Shown piece after piece: positions 1 to 5,434 of a DNA stretch of 5,434 nt (its first letter is position 1; each line of letters begins with the position of its first letter). A program made the translations under genes and the position numbers. Origin of the DNA: Proteobacteria bacterium SPGG2 (GTDB lineage: Bacteria > Pseudomonadota > Gammaproteobacteria > Acidiferrobacterales > SPGG2); NCBI GenBank assembly GCA_001643475.1, contig LXTK01000210.1, forward strand, positions 490 through 5,923, given 5' to 3'. The notes under the pieces were generated by a model. The model was given only the letters and a program-made list of their open reading frames with translations, had not been told where the DNA came from and did no database searches.

Positions 1-645
1 CATGACGACCTGCCGTGCATGGACGACGATGACTTGCGGCGAGGCAAACCCAGCTGCCATAAGGCCTTTGATGAAGCGACGGCGCTGCTTGTTGGCGATG
101 CGCTGCAAGCGCTGGCGTTCGAGATCCTTGCGAAAGATGACACGCTGGACGTCGGCGCTGAGCGGCGAACCCAAATGATAGCGACGCTGGCAACTGCCAG
201 TGGCTCGTATGGTATGGCCGGTGGGCAGGCGATTGATCTTGCGGCCGTCGGAGAAGTGCCCACACTATCCGAACTCGAAAACATGCATCGTCTTAAGACC
301 GGCGCACTAATCAGGGCTTCGGTTCGCCTCGGCGTGCTGACCAGCGAAGATGTCACAGAAGATTGCATGCAAGCGCTCGATATTTACGCCCAACAAATCG
401 GTCTCGCCTTCCAGATCACGGATGACATTCTCGACGTGGAGGGTGACGCGCGGACCCTGGGTAAGGCACCCGGGGCCGATCAAGCCCATAGCAAACCCAC
501 CTATCCCGCGATCATGGGCCTACAGGCCGCGAAAGAGAAACGAGTTAAGCTTGCTGAAAGCGCCCTGAGTGCATTATCACCACTGGGTGACAGTGCTAGC
601 GTCCTTGCCAGCTTGGCCCAGCATGTCATCCAACGCACACACTAG
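1..645 (+). CDS. ispA: Farnesyl diphosphate synthase (short-chain trans-polyprenyl synthase), 5' partial
   Basis: This cytosolic enzyme condenses isopentenyl diphosphate with dimethylallyl and geranyl diphosphate to make farnesyl diphosphate, the precursor of undecaprenyl phosphate and quinone side chains. The frame is open from base 1, so the apparent ATG at 19 is internal. The first visible residues, HDDLPCMDDDDLRRG, are the first Asp-rich motif (DDx4D, the bacterial type) with the following Arg pair. GDALQALAFEIL, GGQAIDL and HRLKTGALIRASVRLG follow and match the E. coli IspA pattern. The second Asp-rich motif, DDILD, is encoded at 421-435, and GADQ plus KPTYP come after it. 214 codons are visible. 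E. coli IspA has about 299 residues, so roughly 80 N-terminal residues lie outside the window. The C-terminus (stop TAG at 643) is normal. A geranylgeranyl synthase of the same family cannot be excluded, but the match is closest to IspA. folE2 begins 67 bases downstream on the same strand, where dxs might have been expected. Confidence 0.95.
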   Translation, partial: HDDLPCMDDDDLRRGKPSCHKAFDEATALLVGDALQALAFEILAKDDTLDVGAERRTQMIATLATASGSYGMAGGQAIDLAAVGEVPTLSELENMHRLKTGALIRASVRLGVLTSEDVTEDCMQALDIYAQQIGLAFQITDDILDVEGDARTLGKAPGADQAHSKPTYPAIMGLQAAKEKRVKLAESALSALSPLGDSASVLASLAQHVIQRTH

Positions 646-649
646 TGCC

Positions 650-678
650 TTGCTGCAGTATTAGAATTTACTTAAACT
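650..678 (+). promoter_or_regulatory. Possible sigma70-type promoter for folE2
   Basis: TTGCTG at 650-655 and TAAACT at 673-678 are separated by 17 bases and match the -35 and -10 consensus at three and four of six positions. Transcription would begin near 685 and leave a leader of roughly 28 bases. An alternative -10, TAGAAT at 662-667, is a better hexamer but has no -35 at the right distance. No terminator hairpin is visible between ispA and folE2, so readthrough from ispA is equally possible. I see no convincing Zur operator, although folE2 is zinc-repressed in some bacteria. Confidence 0.25.
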
Positions 679-712
679 CCCTTATTGGCACGACTGCCGC
701 AAGAGATATGAA

Positions 713-1540
713 ATGACATTATTGAAATTAGATTCAAAATCTGCCGAAACCATCCCTGATATCCAGGCGAGCCCGGACCTTCGCCAATTGCCGATCCAAA
801 TGGTGGGGATCAAGGATATTCGCCATCCAGTACGCGTCAAGGATCGCAGCCAAGGTGAACAACATACGATTGCCCAGTTCAATATGTATGTGGAGTTGCC
901 ACATGACTTTAAAGGCACCCACATGTCGCGTTTCGTCGAGATTCTGAATAACTATGAGCCGGAGATCTCGGTGCAATCCTTCAAGAAGATGTTGAAGGAA
1001 ATGACGGCACGTCTGGAGGCAGACACGGGCCACATCGAAATGACTTTCCCTTATTTTATCAATAAGGCGGCCCCGATTTCGGGCGTAAAGAGTTTATTGG
1101 ATTACCAAGTCACGCTAGAGGGGCAGGTCAAGAACGGTACACATACGATGACCATGAAAGTCGTGGTTCCAGTTACAAGTCTGTGTCCGTGTTCGAAGGA
1201 AATTTCGCGATACGGCGCTCACAACCAGCGCTCCCATGTTACGGTGACTGTACGTACCAATGCCTTCGTCTGGATTGAAGATCTCGTGGAGCTGGTTGAG
1301 AAGCAGGCAAGCAGCGAACTATACGGCTTGCTCAAGCGTCCCGATGAGAAATACGTTACCGAACGCGCTTACGATAACCCCAAGTTTGTCGAAGATATGG
1401 TGCGTGACGTAGCTTCGTTACTCAACGCTGATGATCGTATTGATGCCTACGTGGTTGAGTCAGAAAACTTCGAATCTATTCACAACCATTCGGCCTACGC
1501 CATGATCGAGAAAAACAAACGCGCCGATCAATCTTTATAG
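713..1540 (+). CDS. folE2: GTP cyclohydrolase FolE2 (type IB)
   Basis: FolE2 converts GTP to 7,8-dihydroneopterin triphosphate, the first step of tetrahydrofolate synthesis, in the cytosol. It replaces or backs up the zinc-dependent FolE (type IA) and, as known for the family, accepts metals other than zinc. The protein has 275 residues, close to family length. The diagnostic segment SLCPCSKEISRYGAHNQRSH spans residues 156-175, with Cys158 and His170. DEKYVTERAYDNPKFVED follows (Glu212, Glu227), then SIHNHSAYA with His257. These residues keep a constant +11 offset from the Neisseria gonorrhoeae metal ligands and catalytic Glu as I recall them (Cys147, His159, Glu201, His246, Glu216), so the active site looks complete. 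The start ATG at 713 has AAGAGA at 701-706 as a Shine-Dalgarno sequence, six bases upstream. The gene follows ispA by 67 bases and converges on the protease gene with a 38-base gap. A queuosine-pathway QueF was considered, but the CPCSK and GAHNQRS motifs indicate FolE2. Confidence 0.95.
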   Translation: MTLLKLDSKSAETIPDIQASPDLRQLPIQMVGIKDIRHPVRVKDRSQGEQHTIAQFNMYVELPHDFKGTHMSRFVEILNNYEPEISVQSFKKMLKEMTARLEADTGHIEMTFPYFINKAAPISGVKSLLDYQVTLEGQVKNGTHTMTMKVVVPVTSLCPCSKEISRYGAHNQRSHVTVTVRTNAFVWIEDLVELVEKQASSELYGLLKRPDEKYVTERAYDNPKFVEDMVRDVASLLNADDRIDAYVVESENFESIHNHSAYAMIEKNKRADQSL

Positions 1541-1578
1541 TACTTCCCACCAATCAAAGGGCTGCGCGGAGAAATCGG

Positions 1579-2238
1579 TCAGTACCGCTTGGTAAGTTCC
1601 ATTTTGTTGCCATTACGGGTCATGTTGACTCGACTTAGAAAAGACATGCCCAGCAAAACCTCTTTTGGGTGAGAGCCTTCAATCACACCTGCTTCGATGT
1701 TGTGCATAACAATTCCACCGACCTTTACTTTCTTTAGAGTCACCGCATACATAGGCACAATACCACCGGCAGTACTAGCCATGGCCCGCCGGCCGTGGCG
1801 TTTGTAATCCAAGCCGATACGATCTGCCGTGTAACTATTCATAGCTATCGTGGTGGCCCCGGTGTCTACCAGAAACTTGACGCTGGAACCGTTGATGCTG
1901 CCATCGGCGTAAAAAGCACCGCGCTGAGCGAAAAGAACCACCTTCTGCGCACCCCCCTTTGATCCTAGTCCGCCACCGACGCTCACAACCCCTAGTCGCA
2001 AGGTCTCGCGTCGGCCGGCGATTTCGACCTCGACTAACTCATTCCGCGTATCGGTGTGTATCAATTTCAAACCTTCGGGGCTGGTTTCGCCTACCGCCAG
2101 CACACGTCGTTTGCCATCGATGTTTATGATGGCTTTGTTTTCGAATAATGCGAATACCTTGATCGACTGTTCCGCGTATAGGCATTGCGACCATATGATC
2201 ACAATCAAGACAAGGAATCTTTTCAGTACACCCGCCAT
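1579..2238 (-). CDS. Retropepsin-like aspartic protease, secreted/periplasmic
   Basis: This 219-residue protein belongs to the bacterial clan AA (retropepsin-like, TIGR02281-type) aspartic protease family. Residues 1-22 look like a signal peptide or membrane anchor: Lys6-Arg7, a hydrophobic run FLVLIVII, then a likely cleavage after LYA. A small N-terminal domain with the ALFENKAIINIDGKRRVLAVGETSPEG pattern (residues 30-56) is followed by a Gly/Ser linker near 86-97. The protease domain covers about 107-219. The catalytic motif is DTGAT, with Asp125 after FLV, and the conserved late segment VLLGMSFLSRVNM lies at 194-206. As in retroviral proteases there is one catalytic Asp, so activity should need a dimer. 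The in-frame ORF extends upstream to 2373, but I chose ATG at 2238: it places the signal peptide at the N-terminus and has an AGAGA Shine-Dalgarno sequence about six bases upstream. The upstream residues look non-coding. The substrate is unknown. The gene is divergent from proS and convergent with folE2. Confidence 0.87.
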   Translation of the reverse strand: MAGVLKRFLVLIVIIWSQCLYAEQSIKVFALFENKAIINIDGKRRVLAVGETSPEGLKLIHTDTRNELVEVEIAGRRETLRLGVVSVGGGLGSKGGAQKVVLFAQRGAFYADGSINGSSVKFLVDTGATTIAMNSYTADRIGLDYKRHGRRAMASTAGGIVPMYAVTLKKVKVGGIVMHNIEAGVIEGSHPKEVLLGMSFLSRVNMTRNGNKMELTKRY

Positions 2239-2341
2239 ATCATTCTCTAAATCGTCGACTGCGTCCTGCCCGTGCCCGCTATCCTTGGGGCTCCCATCGC
2301 CGCTATAGGCCGTCTTAAAAGGATAGACAACTTCACAACGA

Positions 2342-2370
2342 TTGTGCATGTGAGCAGTATGCCCTATACC
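2342..2370 (+). promoter_or_regulatory. Candidate proS promoter (upstream)
   Basis: TTGTGC at 2342-2347 and TATACC at 2365-2370, with a 17-base spacer, resemble a sigma70 promoter (three and four of six consensus positions). A start near 2377 would give proS a leader of about 75 bases containing the inverted repeat at 2402-2431. This is a weak match judged by eye. Confidence 0.25.
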
Positions 2371-2401
2371 CAACCAGCCATAGTACTCCTAGCGTCCGAC
2401 G

Positions 2402-2431
2402 GGCGTTATACTGCGGCGGATTTCTAACGCC
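2402..2431. repeat. Short perfect inverted repeat upstream of proS
   Basis: GGCGTTA at 2402-2408 and TAACGCC at 2425-2431 are perfect 7-base complements separated by 16 bases. The right arm ends 21 bases before the proS start codon. It could be an operator or a weak leader hairpin. The long loop makes a stable hairpin doubtful and no U tract follows, so it is not a terminator. Confidence 0.4.
2407..2412 (+). promoter_or_regulatory. Candidate -10 element TATACT for proS
   Basis: TATACT matches the sigma70 -10 consensus at five of six positions. There is no good -35 sequence about 17 bases upstream (TACTCC at 2384-2389), so it would need an activator or may be chance. Transcription would begin near 2419, about 34 bases before the proS ATG. 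It overlaps the left arm of the inverted repeat at 2402-2431. Confidence 0.28.
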
Positions 2432-2442
2432 GTGCACGAACT

Positions 2443-2446
2443 GAGG
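2443..2446 (+). promoter_or_regulatory. Shine-Dalgarno sequence deciding the proS start
   Basis: GAGG lies six bases before ATG at 2453. The in-frame GTG at 2432 has no such sequence upstream, only TTTCTAACGCC, so 2453 is the supported start. Confidence 0.75.
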
Positions 2447-2452
2447 CAAATA

Positions 2453-4162
2453 ATGCGCGTATCCACCTTCTTATTGTCCACCGTCAAGGAGACCCCATCA
2501 GACGCTGAAATCATAAGTCATCAGTTAATGCTACGGGCCGGGATGGTTCGCAAGATCGCGGCCGGTATATACACGTGGTTACCGTTGGGCCTCAGGGTGA
2601 TGCGCAAGGTGGAGAACATCGTGCGTGAGGAAATGAACCGGGCCGGCGCACAGGAAATTCTAATGCCTGCGGTGCAGCCGGCCGAATTGTGGCAGGAATC
2701 GGGCCGGTGGGAAGAATACGGGCCGGAACTACTACGTCTTCGCGATCGGCATGGGCGAGACTTCTGTTTCGGTCCGACCCACGAAGAGATTATTACCGAG
2801 CTTGTGCGGCGGGAAATCAAGAGTTACCGCCAGCTGCCAGCAAACTTCTACCAAGTGCAAACCAAATTTCGCGACGAAATTCGTCCACGATTTGGCGTCA
2901 TGCGGGCACGTGAGTTTGTGATGAAAGACGCCTATTCATTTCATATTAGTCAGGCATCACTACAACAGACCTACGACATTATGTTCGATGCTTATAAATG
3001 CATCTTCAGTCGAATCGGTCTTGAATTTTGTGCAGTTGAAGCGCACGGGGGCGTCATCGGTGGCGGCAATGTTTCACACGAATTTCATGTTTTGGCCGAT
3101 TCCGGCGAAGACGCGATCGCCAGTTGCAGTCAATGCGATTACGCGGCCAACGTAGACTTAGCTATCAGCGGTAAAGCGGACGAACCCCGGAGCGCATCTG
3201 ACAAACCGATGTCCGTAGTTGAAACACCAGATCAGCACACCATCGAATCGCTAAGCCAGTTTCTGAAGATCGATCCAGCTCAAACCATAAAGACACTTCT
3301 GGTCAAGGGTGTCGACGACATTGTTGCGCTTGTTATACGCGGTGACCACGAACTAAACGTCATTAAGGCAGAAAGGCTACCGCGGGTGCAAAAACCACTA
3401 TCTTTTGCGACGGCGGAAGAAGTCCAACGCGCCACTGGGTGTGAGCCCGGATCTATCGGCCCGGTCGGATTGAAAGTACCGGTCATCGCAGACACGAGTG
3501 CTGCCCAACTGTCAAATTTCGTTTGCGGTGCAAACGAAGAAGGAAAGCATCTACAAAATGTACACTGGGGGCGTGATGCGACCAAACCTAAAGTAGCCGA
3601 TATCCGAAACGTTGTACAAGGTGATCCTTGTCCGCGCTGTGCGGGTGTCCTCAATAGCCGACGCGGTATTGAGGTTGGTCACGTGTTTCAGTTGGGGACG
3701 AAGTACAGTGAGTCCATGGGTGCGAGTGTGCTCGATGAATCCGGTGAGGCCGTTGCCATGTCCATGGGTTGTTACGGAATCGGCGTTTCGCGTGTGGTTG
3801 CGGCCGCTATTGAGCAAAGTCATGACGAAAATGGCATTATTTGGCCCGGCCCCATCGCTCCCTTTGACCTCTGCTTGGTCCCAATTGGCATTAATAAGTC
3901 AGCGGCAATTGCCGAGGCAAGTGAGAAACTGTATCAAGAGCTTCGCGACGCTAACATCGATGTTTTGTTCGACGATCGCAATGAGCGCCCCGGTGTGATG
4001 TTTGCGGATATGGATTTAGTCGGCATTCCCCATCGCCTCGTGCTTGGCGAGCGTGGGTTGAAGAACGGCGTGGTGGAGTATAAATCGCGCCGGGAGAAGG
4101 CGACAAGTGAACTATCGCTCTCAGAGGTCGTAAACCGAATGCGCCAACACCTGAATACCTAA
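2453..4162 (+). CDS. proS: Prolyl-tRNA synthetase, bacterial type with editing insertion
   Basis: ProS charges tRNA(Pro) with proline and hydrolyses mischarged Ala-tRNA(Pro). At 569 residues it is nearly the length of E. coli ProS (572) and begins with the same pattern (MRVSTFLLSTVKETPSDAE, residues 1-19). Class II motif 1 lies around 62-85, motif 2 at about 138-162 (KFRDEIRPRFGVMRAREFVMKD) and motif 3 at 439-455 (GCYGIGVSRVVAAAIEQ). The INS editing domain sits between motifs 2 and 3, roughly 224-405. It includes TIKTLLVKG, whose Lys280 is probably the counterpart of E. coli editing Lys279. The anticodon-binding domain occupies about 470-569 and includes DDRNERPGVMFADMDLVGIPHR. Two Cys pairs, CSQC (225-228) and CPRC (393-396), flank the insertion and could bind a metal; E. 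coli ProS lacks them. The start at 2453 is favoured over in-frame GTG 2432 by the Shine-Dalgarno sequence and homology. The stop codon overlaps that of the convergent methyltransferase gene. Confidence 0.97.
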   Translation: MRVSTFLLSTVKETPSDAEIISHQLMLRAGMVRKIAAGIYTWLPLGLRVMRKVENIVREEMNRAGAQEILMPAVQPAELWQESGRWEEYGPELLRLRDRHGRDFCFGPTHEEIITELVRREIKSYRQLPANFYQVQTKFRDEIRPRFGVMRAREFVMKDAYSFHISQASLQQTYDIMFDAYKCIFSRIGLEFCAVEAHGGVIGGGNVSHEFHVLADSGEDAIASCSQCDYAANVDLAISGKADEPRSASDKPMSVVETPDQHTIESLSQFLKIDPAQTIKTLLVKGVDDIVALVIRGDHELNVIKAERLPRVQKPLSFATAEEVQRATGCEPGSIGPVGLKVPVIADTSAAQLSNFVCGANEEGKHLQNVHWGRDATKPKVADIRNVVQGDPCPRCAGVLNSRRGIEVGHVFQLGTKYSESMGASVLDESGEAVAMSMGCYGIGVSRVVAAAIEQSHDENGIIWPGPIAPFDLCLVPIGINKSAAIAEASEKLYQELRDANIDVLFDDRNERPGVMFADMDLVGIPHRLVLGERGLKNGVVEYKSRREKATSELSLSEVVNRMRQHLNT

Positions 4163-4734
4163 CTCGCGCGCTTCCTTGCGACCATCATCGCCTCATCTCT
4201 GAAGCCACGGCTGATGTCTCCGACCTTGCCCTCTTCGCGATATACCAACACTTCTAACGCCGAAAACATAACAAGTAACTCGCCGTCGGCCAGACGGTAA
4301 TCAGGATTGTTAGGGCCGACATCGCTTACACGAGTACGCGTGAACGTCTGGTAGAACAGCAAGCCATCCACCCGTAGCGCCTGCGTTAATTGGGGCGCAA
4401 GGCCTCGCTCCAGAAAGCGCGTCACGACAATGATGTCAAAACTCTCCGGCCCAGGGGGATGAGTGACCACATCGCGAACGGCCGCCTCGACCGACACGCC
4501 ATGTGCCTGCGCTCGTTCCCGTAGCTTGTCTATGGCAATCGATGAGCTATCCCAGGCATGTGTGATGAGGCTATGTTCGGCCAACAAGAGCGCGTTGGCG
4601 CCAAGGCCACAGGCAACATCTAGTGCCGTGCCCGAGGCGGGCAATAAATGACGATTGTCCAGCAGGACCTGTGCTGGCGATGACTCCCGAGCCTGTCGAT
4701 AACGAGCATCCCACTTATCGGTATGCGAACTCAT
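4159..4734 (-). CDS. Class I SAM-dependent methyltransferase (TehB-like), substrate unknown
   Basis: This 191-residue cytosolic protein has the Rossmann-type methyltransferase fold. The N-terminus KWDARYR (residues 7-13) is typical of the small TehB-like group. Motif I is ALDVACGLGANALLLA (37-52), which binds S-adenosylmethionine. Asp62 in AWDSS at the end of strand beta2 should contact the ribose. VRDVV (86-90) follows, then beta4 FDIIVVTRFL (99-108) and GLLFYQTF (124-131). The C-terminal segment LVYREEGKVGDISRGFRDEAMMVARK looks conserved in close proteobacterial homologues as I remember them. No substrate can be assigned; naming it a tellurite resistance protein would go too far. The ATG at 4734 is preceded by GGCGAG four bases upstream. 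A TTG at 4746 in the same frame would add four residues but has less support. The gene converges on proS with a 4-base overlap and is divergent from the lytic transglycosylase fragment. Confidence 0.88.
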   Translation of the reverse strand: MSSHTDKWDARYRQARESSPAQVLLDNRHLLPASGTALDVACGLGANALLLAEHSLITHAWDSSSIAIDKLRERAQAHGVSVEAAVRDVVTHPPGPESFDIIVVTRFLERGLAPQLTQALRVDGLLFYQTFTRTRVSDVGPNNPDYRLADGELLVMFSALEVLVYREEGKVGDISRGFRDEAMMVARKRAS

Positions 4735-4738
4735 ATGT

Positions 4739-4744
4739 CTCGCC
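4739..4744 (-). promoter_or_regulatory. Shine-Dalgarno sequence of the methyltransferase gene
   Basis: On the minus strand GGCGAG precedes ATG 4734 by four bases. The alternative TTG at 4746 overlaps this element, so using it would waste the site. This supports the shorter protein. Confidence 0.55.
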
Positions 4745-4751
4745 AATTTTG

Positions 4752-4781
4752 GCTATAAAGGATGTTCTTTTTGAGCGTGAA
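4752..4781 (-). promoter_or_regulatory. Possible promoter for the methyltransferase gene
   Basis: Read on the minus strand, TTCACG (4781-4776) and TATAGC (4757-4752) are separated by 18 bases and each matches the sigma70 consensus at four of six positions. The start point would fall only some 10 bases before the ATG at 4734, which makes the leader very short and the call weak. Confidence 0.22.
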
Positions 4782-4800
4782 ATGACTGACATAGTGAGGC

Positions 4801-4837
4801 TTGCAGGCTATGCTTAGGCATAAGCATCAATTTGCAA
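4801..4837. repeat. Nested inverted repeat upstream of the lytic transglycosylase gene
   Basis: ATGCTTA (4810-4816) and TAAGCAT (4821-4827) are perfect 7-base complements around a 4-base loop, GGCA. An outer pair, TTGCA (4801-4805) and TGCAA (4833-4837), is also complementary, with 4 and 5 unpaired bases between outer and inner arms. The structure could be a leader hairpin or a dyad operator between the divergent genes. It lacks a U tract, so it is not a rho-independent terminator. It ends 14 bases before the ATG at 4852. Confidence 0.5.
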
Positions 4838-4851
4838 CACAAAGCAAAACA

Positions 4852-5235
4852 ATGCAACGCATCGTCGTTTTATTGCTGATATGCTCCCTGGCCCCGGCAT
4901 CGTTCGCCTCGGCGCCTTCGGTCGATCCAGAACTAAAGACTCTATTAAAGCAAGCGGCTAGTGAGGCCAATGGGTTTACTGATCGATTCGATGCGTGGGT
5001 TTGGCTTGCGGATATGTCGGGGCGGCTTGAGAAAAAGATTCCGGACGCCAACTTTCGGATCGACCTACTAAAGAGTGCCCACCGCGAAGCGATCCGGGTG
5101 AAGCTCAAACCCGAACTCGTTCTAGCGGTCATTGAGGTCGAAAGTAACTTTGATCCCTTTGCCATCTCATCGGCGTTAAACATGTTGGTTGTGGCCAGAA
5201 GAGATTTTCCTTCGATCCGGGTTGGTGCGAAATAG
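4852..5235 (+). CDS. Lytic transglycosylase (SLT domain), truncated after the catalytic Glu
   Basis: Members of this family are periplasmic enzymes that cleave peptidoglycan glycan strands to form 1,6-anhydromuramyl ends. From ATG 4852 there is a clear signal peptide, MQRIVVLLLICSLAPASFASA (residues 1-21). A helical segment DRFDAWVWLADMSGRLEKKIPD (44-65) follows, then the start of the SLT domain, LKPELVLAVIEVESNFDPFAISSA (85-108). Glu97 in ESNF is the expected catalytic acid. The family would continue with GAQGLMQVMP and later an AxYN segment. Instead, from about base 5176 the frame reads unrelated residues and stops at 5235. The 127-residue product lacks most of the catalytic domain and should be inactive. 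The upstream start ATG 4810 has GTGAGG ten bases before it but would place 14 residues before the signal peptide, so I prefer 4852 despite its weak Shine-Dalgarno sequence. From memory, such genes often neighbour proS in beta- and gammaproteobacteria. Confidence 0.75.
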   Translation: MQRIVVLLLICSLAPASFASAPSVDPELKTLLKQAASEANGFTDRFDAWVWLADMSGRLEKKIPDANFRIDLLKSAHREAIRVKLKPELVLAVIEVESNFDPFAISSALNMLVVARRDFPSIRVGAK

Positions 5236-5434
5236 TAGGCCTGGGGGCAATTGGTGTCAGTGTATTTATCGTCTATCTTTTCAGGATCATAGTTTTTATG
5301 GAAGTGTGCAAACAAATCCTTGTTGAAATCGAGGTATTCCCGCGGAATGGTGAAATCCGTGCCTCGTGAAGCCAACCCTTCCGTGAGTGTCGCCCCGCTG
5401 GGGTGGGCTTTGAGATAGTCTGCATTGGGCAACA
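5176..5434 (-). CDS. Unrecognised protein segment, partial at both ends
   Basis: The minus strand is open from the window edge and reads PNADYLKAHPSGATL, TIPREYLDFNKDLF, HFHKNYDPEKIDD and CPQAYYFAPTRIEGK. The mix of aromatic, charged and Gly/Pro residues looks like a genuine soluble or secreted protein rather than random translation, and the plus strand here has frequent stops. I do not recognise a family. It has no CxxCH haem motif, no transposase signature and no obvious membrane segment. About 86 codons are visible. The frame stays open as far as 4827, but below about 5176 it is only the antisense of the lytic transglycosylase gene (residues such as MAKGSKLLSTS), so the real protein is probably cut at the same junction. 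The TTG at 5432 is very likely internal, because the frame remains open to the edge. Confidence 0.5.

Larger units (their letters stand above)
2239..2452. other. Divergent intergenic region between protease gene and proS
   Basis: About 214 bases carry the 5' regions of both flanking genes. I see no supportable small gene or RNA. The protease frame stays open to 2373, but the residues look like random translation. The proS side contains TATA-like hexamers and a short inverted repeat, listed separately. Confidence 0.6.

Noticed and set aside
646..712. Zur operator before folE2
   Set aside because: Zinc regulation of folE2 is known in some bacteria, but no convincing palindromic Zur-like site is visible in this spacer.
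708..716. Two-codon upstream reading frame ATG AAA TGA overlapping the folE2 start
   Set aside because: The only Shine-Dalgarno-like sequence ends one base before this ATG, too close for initiation, so it is most likely chance.
1541..1578. Bidirectional terminator between convergent folE2 and protease genes
   Set aside because: I looked for a GC-rich hairpin with a U tract in the 38-base gap and found none.
2239..2373. N-terminal extension of the aspartic protease frame by 45 codons
   Set aside because: It would bury the signal peptide 45 residues inside the protein, its residues look like translated non-coding DNA, and ATG 2238 has its own Shine-Dalgarno sequence.
2432..2452. GTG start adding seven residues to ProS
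   Set aside because: No Shine-Dalgarno sequence precedes it, whereas GAGG precedes ATG 2453, and the ProS family begins at the MRxS pattern encoded from 2453.
3280..3654. 124-codon minus-strand open frame inside proS
   Set aside because: It lies wholly within the ProS editing domain, has a composition typical of an antisense shadow and shows no recognisable motif or start signal.
4827..5432. Long minus-strand open frame read as one 201-residue gene
   Set aside because: Its lower part (4827 to about 5175) is antisense to a convincing signal peptide and SLT domain, so only the part near the edge looks like real protein.

Overview
The window looks like ordinary chromosomal DNA from a proteobacterium, most likely gammaproteobacterial or close to the gamma/beta border. 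The evidence is protein resemblance (IspA, ProS and the TehB-like methyltransferase all read like gammaproteobacterial versions), moderate GC content (estimated by eye) and the gene company. No species can be named from the sequence alone. Coding density is high. No RNA gene, CRISPR array or recognisable insertion sequence is visible.

Layout, left to right. (1) 1-645 (+): the 3' two thirds of ispA, the short-chain polyprenyl (farnesyl) diphosphate synthase, cut by the window edge. (2) 713-1540 (+): folE2, the GTP cyclohydrolase of type IB that opens folate synthesis. (3) 1579-2238 (-): a secreted or periplasmic retropepsin-like aspartic protease, convergent with folE2. (4) 2239-2452: an intergenic stretch of about 210 bases with divergent promoters, including a short inverted repeat just before proS. 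(5) 2453-4162 (+): complete proS, prolyl-tRNA synthetase with its editing insertion. (6) 4159-4734 (-): a class I SAM-dependent methyltransferase whose stop codon overlaps the stop codon of proS. (7) 4735-4851: a divergent intergenic region with a nested inverted repeat. (8) 4852 to about 5175 (+): the N-terminal part of a periplasmic SLT-type lytic transglycosylase. It is broken just after the catalytic ESNF segment; the reading frame then runs on to 5235 with unrelated residues. (9) about 5176-5434 (-): an unrecognised protein-coding segment in the opposite direction, running off the window.

The genes are mainly housekeeping: isoprenoid precursor synthesis, folate synthesis, tRNA charging and cell-wall turnover. 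They do not form one pathway. The neighbourhoods ispA/(dxs)/folE2 and proS/lytic transglycosylase are, from memory, common in beta- and gammaproteobacteria. Two departures deserve attention: dxs is missing from between ispA and folE2, and the lytic transglycosylase gene is cut abruptly near 5175 and joined to antisense coding sequence. The second is either a real rearrangement or an assembly chimera. I see no convincing new multi-gene system here.
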